Of a stretch of DNA of 27,512 nucleotides, positions 22,774 to 27,512 are shown in pieces (positions within the stretch are counted from its first letter, which is position 1; every line of letters starts with the position of its first letter). The position numbers were made by a program, and so were the translations under genes. The notes under the pieces are model-generated. The model saw nothing but the letters and a program-made list of their open reading frames with translations. It had not been told where the DNA came from and searched no databases. Origin of the DNA: Rickettsiella sp. (lineage in GTDB: Bacteria > Pseudomonadota > Gammaproteobacteria > Diplorickettsiales > Diplorickettsiaceae); the NCBI GenBank assembly GCA_031119195.1, contig JAVHYG010000005.1, positions 1 to 27,512 of the forward strand, written 5' to 3'.

Positions 22774-23682
22774 ATGAATCTCAGAGATCTTAAATATCTA
22801 ATAGCCTTAGCAGATTACCGTCACTTTGGTAAAGCTGCTAAGGCTTGTTTTGTAAGCCAGCCTACGTTGAGCATTCAGCTTAATAAATTAGAAGAAGAGT
22901 TAGGCGTCATTTTATTTGAACGAGGACAAAAGCGAGTCATTTTGACATCCATGGGTAGGCTTATTGTTAATCAAGCTAAAGTGGTTTTAGCTGCGTCAAG
23001 CAAACTTAAACAATTAGCTAAATCAGCAGATGATCCCTTTTCTGTGCAATTACGTTTAGGACTTATCCCTACTTTAGGACCTTATTTATTACCCGTTATT
23101 TTACCTATTATTAAAAAAGCACTCCCTAAATTAGCATTATTCTTATACGAAGATAAAACCGACAATTTAGTTGAACAATTAAAAGAAGGAAAACTGGATG
23201 CGATTATTTTAGCATTGCCCATTATGGAACACGGCTTGCTAATAAAACCCTTATTTAAAGAGCCATTTTTTTTGGTTTTACCCAGTAATCATCTTTTAAA
23301 GCATGAAAAAAAGGTAAAACTTAATGATTTAAATTTGGATAATTTACTTTTATTAGAAGAAGGGCATTGCTTACGAGAGCAGGCCTTGGAAATTTGTCAT
23401 AGAAAAAGTGCTTTAAAAGAAAAAACTAATTATCGTGCAACCAGTTTAGAAACATTACGGCATATGGTGGCGTGCGGAATAGGAATTACACTCTTACCTT
23501 TATTGGCGCTAGAAGAACGCCGCCTGATTGTAAATAAGGCGTTAGCATCGCCGGTACCACAACGCACGATTGGAATGCTGTGGCGAAAAGATGCTGCTTT
23601 GTCGATTTGTTGCGAAAAGTTGGTTGAAATTATAACAATTAACGTTCCTCCTATTTTAGCAGGTTTGGAAAAACAGCTTTAA
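22774..23682 (+). CDS. oxyR: LysR-type hydrogen peroxide sensor OxyR
   Basis: OxyR activates peroxide-defence genes once a disulfide forms between two cysteines. The 302-residue product has an N-terminal LysR helix-turn-helix (MNLRDLKYLIALADYRHFGKA onward, FVSQPTLSIQLNKLEEELG) and an effector domain. In GHCLREQALEICHRKSA the two cysteines fall at residues 199 and 208, the same numbers as in E. coli OxyR. RATSLETLRHMVACGIGITLLP is the expected downstream block. This makes OxyR, rather than another LysR regulator, a firm call. AAGGG lies close to the ATG. No catalase or ahpC gene is adjacent in this window. It converges on rho with only 23 bases between the stops. Confidence 0.95.
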   Translation: MNLRDLKYLIALADYRHFGKAAKACFVSQPTLSIQLNKLEEELGVILFERGQKRVILTSMGRLIVNQAKVVLAASSKLKQLAKSADDPFSVQLRLGLIPTLGPYLLPVILPIIKKALPKLALFLYEDKTDNLVEQLKEGKLDAIILALPIMEHGLLIKPLFKEPFFLVLPSNHLLKHEKKVKLNDLNLDNLLLLEEGHCLREQALEICHRKSALKEKTNYRATSLETLRHMVACGIGITLLPLLALEERRLIVNKALASPVPQRTIGMLWRKDAALSICCEKLVEIITINVPPILAGLEKQL

Positions 23683-23697
23683 TTAGGTTCTACCTAA
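23683..23697. terminator. Short bidirectional hairpin between oxyR and rho
   Basis: TTAGGT, a TCT loop and ACCTAA form a perfect 6-bp stem directly after the oxyR stop and just before the rho stop on the other strand. On the plus strand a T-run (ATTATTTTTT) follows after about nine bases. The stem is short, so this is a candidate shared terminator only. Confidence 0.5.
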
Positions 23698-23705
23698 GAC
23701 ATTAA

Positions 23706-24971
23706 TTATTTTTTCATAGAATCAAAAAATTCGTCATTCGTTTTGGTAGCTTTTAAACGATCGATTAAAAATTCCATTGCCGCAATTTCGTCCATGGATT
23801 GTAGAATTTTACGTAAAATCCACATTTTTTGTAATACTTCGGGCTTAGCAAGTTTTTCTTCACGTCGTGTACCCGAACGATTTAGATGGATAGCGGGGTA
23901 GATACGTTTTTCAGCGATGCGTCGATCAAGATGTATTTCCATGTTACCGGTTCCTTTAAATTCTTCATAGATGACATCATCCATTTTTGAGCCAGTATCA
24001 ACCAGTGCAGTTGCAATAATAGTTAAACTTCCACCTTCTTCAATATTACGTGCAGCACCGAAAAAGCGTTTGGGTCGTTGTAAGGCGTTTGCATCAACGC
24101 CACCTGTTAATACCTTACCAGATGAAGGTATAACTGTATTATAAGCGCGTGCTAAACGTGTCATAGAATCTAATAAAATAACGACATCCTTTTTATGTTC
24201 AATAAGTCTTTTTGCTTTTTCAATAACAATTTCAGCGACTTGAACATGGCGTGTTGCTGGTTCGTCGAATGTACTAGCGATCACTTCCACTTTTTCACCA
24301 GTAACGGAACGTCGCATATCTGTCACTTCTTCAGGTCGTTCATCAATTAATAATACGATTAAATAACATTCAGGGCAGTTATTGACAATAGATTGTGCAA
24401 TGTTTTGCATCATCATAGTTTTCCCGGCTTTCGGCGGGGAAACGATCAATCCGCGCTGACCTTTGCCAACAGGTGCAACTAAATCAATTACGCGTGCGGT
24501 AATATCTTCTGTACTTCCATTACCACGTTCTAAACAGAGACGCTCATCAGGAAATAACGGGGTTAAATTTTCAAATAAAACGCGATTTTTAGCGTTTTCT
24601 GGCGTATCAAAATTAATCTCATCGACTTTAAGTAAAGCAAAGTAACGTTCACTTTCTTTCGGGGGGCGAATTTTGCCAGAAACAGTATCACCAGTGTGAA
24701 GATTGAAACGGCGTATCTGGCTAGGGGAAACATATATATCATCAGGTCCTGCTAGATAAGAACCTTCTGAAGAACGTAAAAAACCAAACCCATCGGGTAG
24801 TATTTCTAATACACCACCTCCGTAAATATCCTCGCCTCGTTTAGCATGTGCTTTAAGAATAGAAAAAATCATATCCTTTTTATGGAGACGACCTAGTCCA
24901 TCTATTTTTAATTCTTCAGCAATAGAAACAAGTTCAGCAGGTGAGTTTTTTTTGAGTTCAGTTAAATTCAT
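23706..24971 (-). CDS. rho: Transcription termination factor Rho
   Basis: Rho is the hexameric RNA-dependent ATPase that ends untranslated transcripts. The 421-residue protein has the N-terminal helical and cold-shock-like RNA-binding domains (GGGVLEILPDGFGFLRS, YVSPSQIRRFNL), Walker A (SPPKAGKTMM, about 178-187), Walker B (VVILLDSMTRLARAYN), the Q-loop (TGGVDANALQRPKRFFGAAR) and the R-loop (RIAEKRIYPAI). The length is that of the classic enterobacterial form, without inserts. It follows trxA on the same strand with a 289-bp leader, the same neighbour as in E. coli, where rho is autoregulated through its leader. Inverted repeats in that gap could serve a similar purpose here. Confidence 0.98.
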   Translation of the reverse strand: MNLTELKKNSPAELVSIAEELKIDGLGRLHKKDMIFSILKAHAKRGEDIYGGGVLEILPDGFGFLRSSEGSYLAGPDDIYVSPSQIRRFNLHTGDTVSGKIRPPKESERYFALLKVDEINFDTPENAKNRVLFENLTPLFPDERLCLERGNGSTEDITARVIDLVAPVGKGQRGLIVSPPKAGKTMMMQNIAQSIVNNCPECYLIVLLIDERPEEVTDMRRSVTGEKVEVIASTFDEPATRHVQVAEIVIEKAKRLIEHKKDVVILLDSMTRLARAYNTVIPSSGKVLTGGVDANALQRPKRFFGAARNIEEGGSLTIIATALVDTGSKMDDVIYEEFKGTGNMEIHLDRRIAEKRIYPAIHLNRSGTRREEKLAKPEVLQKMWILRKILQSMDEIAAMEFLIDRLKATKTNDEFFDSMKK

Positions 24972-25260
24972 AATGTTTTTTCTTTCATAAAGGGAAATTT
25001 AAAAAATGTTGAATAGTATTAATAGTTAGCTGGAATGTTTAAAGCAAGAGAAATAATTTCAAGAACTTAAGGATTTAAAATCAATTCACATGGTATCCGT
25101 CCTACACAAGGATACAAATAAATATAACTCCTAATTATGAGCATAATAAACACAAGAACAAAATACTTAAAGTTTCCTATTGGGGTTAACAAAAAAAGCA
25201 TTTGTTTTTACATCTATTCTCTAGAATAGCGACTATTCAAAAGTAGAAACATGCTACCTG
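24972..25260 (-). promoter_or_regulatory. Leader region between trxA and rho with two small inverted repeats
   Basis: Two inverted repeats are visible. CTATTC/GAATAG (25214-25229, 4-base loop) lies shortly after the trxA stop in transcription order and is followed by an A- and T-rich stretch including TTTTTTT, so it may end or attenuate trxA transcripts. GTATCC/GGATAC (25093-25098 and 25110-25115) lies about 120 bases before the rho start. E. coli rho has an attenuating leader; similarity of role is inference. No open leader peptide was found. Confidence 0.4.
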
Positions 25261-25593
25261 TTAAGTAAGCTGCTCATCTAAAAAGGATTTTAACAGTGGT
25301 TTTGATAAAGCACCTACTTTAGTACTTTTTGCATTTCCATCTTTAAAGAAAATTAATGTAGGAATACCACGTACATTATATTTTGCCGGGTTAGTTGGGT
25401 TTTCGTCAACATTTAATTTACAGATTTTTAATTTTCCATCGTAGTCTTTTGCTAACTCCTCTAAAATAGGCGCAATCATTTTACAAGGCCCACACCATTC
25501 CGCCCAGAAATCGACCAATACAGGTAATTTAGATTCTAAAACTACTTCTTTAAAGGAAGCATCACTGAGCGTGATAATTGATGAGTTATTCAT
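25261..25593 (-). CDS. trxA: Thioredoxin 1
   Basis: Thioredoxin reduces disulfides in cytoplasmic proteins, using electrons from thioredoxin reductase. The 110-residue protein has the active site WCGPCK (Cys34, Cys37) after the VLVDFWAEW strand, KLNVDENP, and the cis-proline loop RGIPTLIFF. It is of normal length and has no signal peptide. It lies directly upstream of rho on the same strand, a conserved pair in gammaproteobacteria, and 48 bp after hpt. No good Shine-Dalgarno sequence is visible before the ATG. Confidence 0.97.
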   Translation of the reverse strand: MNNSSIITLSDASFKEVVLESKLPVLVDFWAEWCGPCKMIAPILEELAKDYDGKLKICKLNVDENPTNPAKYNVRGIPTLIFFKDGNAKSTKVGALSKPLLKSFLDEQLT

Positions 25594-25641
25594 AAGAAGG
25601 ACTATTTGACCTCAAAAAAAATTATTTGGCAAGCTGAATTA

Positions 25642-26205
25642 TTATTCGTGTTCAGGCGAAACAACATAAATACCAGGAGCGTTTCGTAAATAGCCGTCAT
25701 AGTCCATTCCATACCCAAAAACAAAACCATCATTCATAGCTATGGCGGTAAAGTCCGCTACGTTTGTTCCTCCGGGAGCACGTTCTGCACCTTGTTTATC
25801 GAGTAACACAGCTGTGTGGACAGCAGAGGCGCCTTGTTGATGACAATACTCAACGATAGCGGCTAGTGTCAAGCCTCCATCTAAAATATCTTCTATAATC
25901 AATACATTACGATTTTTTAGTGATACTCTAGGTTTTACTACCCATTTTATATCAGCTCCAATAGTTTCTTGTTCATAGCGTGTAGCGTGGATATAGTCTA
26001 GCTCTAAAGGAAAATCAAGACGAGGTAAAAGATTACCTGCTGGAATTAAGCCGCCAATTAATACACATAATACGACAGGATTTTTTTCACTTAAGGTTTC
26101 GCTGATTGCTTTAGCTATTTTATCTAACCCTGCTTCAATTTCTTTTTTGGTGAAAAGACATTTGGCTTTTTGTTTTACTTCTTGAATATGGGTTGGAATT
26201 AGCAT
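25642..26205 (-). CDS. hpt: Hypoxanthine-guanine phosphoribosyltransferase
   Basis: This purine salvage enzyme joins hypoxanthine or guanine to PRPP in the cytoplasm. The 187-residue protein has the type I PRTase fold, with the PRPP-binding loop VLIIEDILDGGLTL (about residues 101-114), the early CVLIGGLIPAGNLLPRL block and the LDYIHATRY flexible-loop region. The C-terminal FVFGYGMDYDGYLRN is typical of HPRT, which separates it from xanthine or adenine phosphoribosyltransferases. It starts ten bases after the nagZ stop, so the two genes are almost certainly co-transcribed. The precise base preference cannot be fixed from sequence alone. Confidence 0.9.
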   Translation of the reverse strand: MLIPTHIQEVKQKAKCLFTKKEIEAGLDKIAKAISETLSEKNPVVLCVLIGGLIPAGNLLPRLDFPLELDYIHATRYEQETIGADIKWVVKPRVSLKNRNVLIIEDILDGGLTLAAIVEYCHQQGASAVHTAVLLDKQGAERAPGGTNVADFTAIAMNDGFVFGYGMDYDGYLRNAPGIYVVSPEHE

Positions 26206-26215
26206 GCATTAGAAC

Positions 26216-27247
26216 CTAATTGTCGTTTAGTTTACTTAATAGATTGACTGCATCTTGCCAAGCAGTAGTCTGCCGCAGTGTAGAGGCGTCTAGTGTGCGA
26301 CGAGGAAATAATTTTTGCAAGCGTTTATCTGAATGAAGCATATTAGGTGATTCGTTTTTTTTACTTTCTAAATATTCCAACGCAAAAATAGCCTCTTTAC
26401 GATTGTTGCAAATCAATAGCCCGTCACATCCTGCTCGTAAAGCAAGTTCCACGCGACTAAATATATTTCCCTTGTTTGCAACTGCTTTCATGGATAAGTC
26501 ATCAGTAAAAATTGCACCAGAAAAATTGAGTTTTTCCCGTAAAATGGTTTGTAACCAAATAGATGAAAACCCACAAGGTTCTAGATCTACTTTATTGTAA
26601 ACAATATGTGCCGCCATTATGGCATCTAGAACGGGACTTAGTTCGGTAAATGGAATTAAGTCATTTTTTTTAATTTCTTCGTAGGTTCTTATATCCGTTG
26701 CGAGATGCGTATGGGTATCAGCCGTTACAAAGCCGTGGCCAGGAAAATGTTTTCCAACTGTGGACATTCCGGCTTTTTTTATGCCTTGAATAGTGGCATG
26801 AGCTAGCTTAACTATGATATTAGGATTGGAATGAAAAGAGCGTTTTCCAATGACTTGATTCAAATTATTATCTAAATCTAAAATCGGAGCGAAACTTAAA
26901 TCAATTCCCAAAGCTAATAATTCACTTGCCATTATCCAACCATGAATTTTGGCCAGTGTTACTGCTTCGTTCGGTTGTTGCTCATAAAATTCGCCTATTT
27001 TTCCTAGTGATGGAAGAGGGGTAAACCCATCTAAAAAACGTTGTACTCTTCCCCCTTCCTGATCGACAGTGAGTAACAATCGTTGCGCACTAAATTTACG
27101 AATTTGTAATACTAATTCATTAAGTTGCTTAGGAGATTCATAGTTGCGCGAAAAAAAAATAATACCACCGAGTTGAGGGTGCTTGAGAATCTCACGCTCT
27201 TCAGGTGAAAGTTCAACTCCTGTTAAATCTAAAAAAATAGAACCCAT
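26216..27247 (-). CDS. nagZ: Beta-N-acetylhexosaminidase NagZ (peptidoglycan recycling)
   Basis: NagZ removes N-acetylglucosamine from GlcNAc-anhydromuropeptides in the cytoplasm. The 343-residue glycoside hydrolase family 3 protein shows LLLTVDQEGGRVQRF (about 57-71), GIDLSFAPILDLD, the signature KHFPGHGFVTADTHTHL with the catalytic histidine near 177-179, and the nucleophile aspartate in GAIFTDDLSM (about 250). The compact single-domain length is that of Gram-negative NagZ. The start MGSIFLDLTGVEL aligns with the usual NagZ N terminus, although no Shine-Dalgarno sequence is evident. It heads the nagZ-hpt unit, with trxA and rho next on the same strand. Confidence 0.95.
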   Translation of the reverse strand: MGSIFLDLTGVELSPEEREILKHPQLGGIIFFSRNYESPKQLNELVLQIRKFSAQRLLLTVDQEGGRVQRFLDGFTPLPSLGKIGEFYEQQPNEAVTLAKIHGWIMASELLALGIDLSFAPILDLDNNLNQVIGKRSFHSNPNIIVKLAHATIQGIKKAGMSTVGKHFPGHGFVTADTHTHLATDIRTYEEIKKNDLIPFTELSPVLDAIMAAHIVYNKVDLEPCGFSSIWLQTILREKLNFSGAIFTDDLSMKAVANKGNIFSRVELALRAGCDGLLICNNRKEAIFALEYLESKKNESPNMLHSDKRLQKLFPRRTLDASTLRQTTAWQDAVNLLSKLNDN

Positions 27248-27462
27248 AAAATAAAATTTTAAAAGTTATAAATGTAAATTAATTTGGATTAAAAGCATGA
27301 AACATTGCTTAAACATGTCGAAGTGTTAGCATTAAGCAACAGTATGCTTTTACGATAAAGATGGCAAGTTAGCAACAAAATATTTAAAAAAGCTGCTTTA
27401 AAGCATAATTCCGTGAATTACAAATTGACAATGAGAAACAAATTTTAAAAATTAAATTCTTC

Positions 27463-27490
27463 TTGACAGAATTTTTGTAAAGAGTAGAAT
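27463..27490 (+). promoter_or_regulatory. Strong sigma70-type promoter pointing out of the window
   Basis: A perfect -35 TTGACA (27463-27468), a 16-base spacer and TAGAAT (27485-27490) are followed by a GC-containing discriminator TCGCGTTCC. An AT-rich stretch lies just upstream (27441-27460), like an UP element. The consensus -35 with a GC discriminator is typical of stable RNA promoters, so a tRNA, rRNA or other highly expressed gene may follow. The transcribed region is outside the window. Confidence 0.7.
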
Positions 27491-27512
27491 TCGCGTTCCT
27501 TGGGTATATTGC

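Noticed and set aside
27391..27415. TGCTTTAAAGCA palindrome near the right edge
   Set aside because: It is a short AT-rich palindrome without a T-run or second copy. It may be chance.
1..27512. tRNA genes, CRISPR arrays, insertion sequences and attachment sites
   Set aside because: Reading both strands showed no cloverleaf with a T-arm motif, no regularly spaced repeats, no transposase frame, and no flanking direct repeats around the inserted orphan genes.

Overview
The window looks like a chromosomal segment of an AT-rich gammaproteobacterium, most likely an intracellular member of the Legionellales (Coxiellaceae; Rickettsiella/Diplorickettsia-like). This placement is inference. It rests on a gammaproteobacterial gene set (nagZ-hpt, trxA-rho, OxyR with both redox cysteines, a Pseudomonas-type cox cluster), low GC, and several orphan lysine/glutamate-rich proteins of the kind seen as secreted-effector candidates in that order. 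No effector function or secretion signal is demonstrated here.

Layout. Positions 1-5079 (minus strand) hold two tandem FkbM-type methyltransferase genes (the left one cut by the window edge), then ftsW and murD (overlapping), then mnmA. Positions 5251-19548 (minus strand) hold an aa3-type cytochrome c oxidase locus. In transcription order it encodes a four-heme cytochrome c, subunit II (ctaC), subunit I (ctaD), Cox11 (ctaG), subunit III (ctaE), SURF1, a small membrane protein with a CxxxC motif, heme A synthase (ctaA), heme O synthase (ctaB/cyoE) and a Sco copper chaperone. The locus is interrupted twice. Between ctaA and cyoE lie two opposite-strand orphan genes (7260-9997) with their own ribosome binding sites and terminators. 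Between ctaG and ctaE lies a decayed orphan gene (13507-14721) with at least four frame breaks.

Positions 19895-23682 (plus strand) carry a Sua5-type threonylcarbamoyl-AMP synthase, a 50-residue DUF5993-like membrane microprotein, a non-canonical DsbB, an orphan 316-residue protein and oxyR. Positions 23706-27247 (minus strand) carry nagZ, hpt, trxA and rho, in transcription order. A strong sigma70-like promoter at the right edge points out of the window.

Functionally, the cox block contains the structural subunits, copper delivery (Sco, Cox11), heme O/A synthesis and assembly factors for an aa3 oxidase, plus a plausible c-type electron donor. DsbB, OxyR and TrxA are separate thiol-redox functions that happen to be close together. 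The least explained parts are the orphan genes inserted in the cox locus, which may share a C-terminal motif, the DsbB variant with its microprotein partner, and a 68-codon open frame that follows the cytochrome c stop codon in the same frame.
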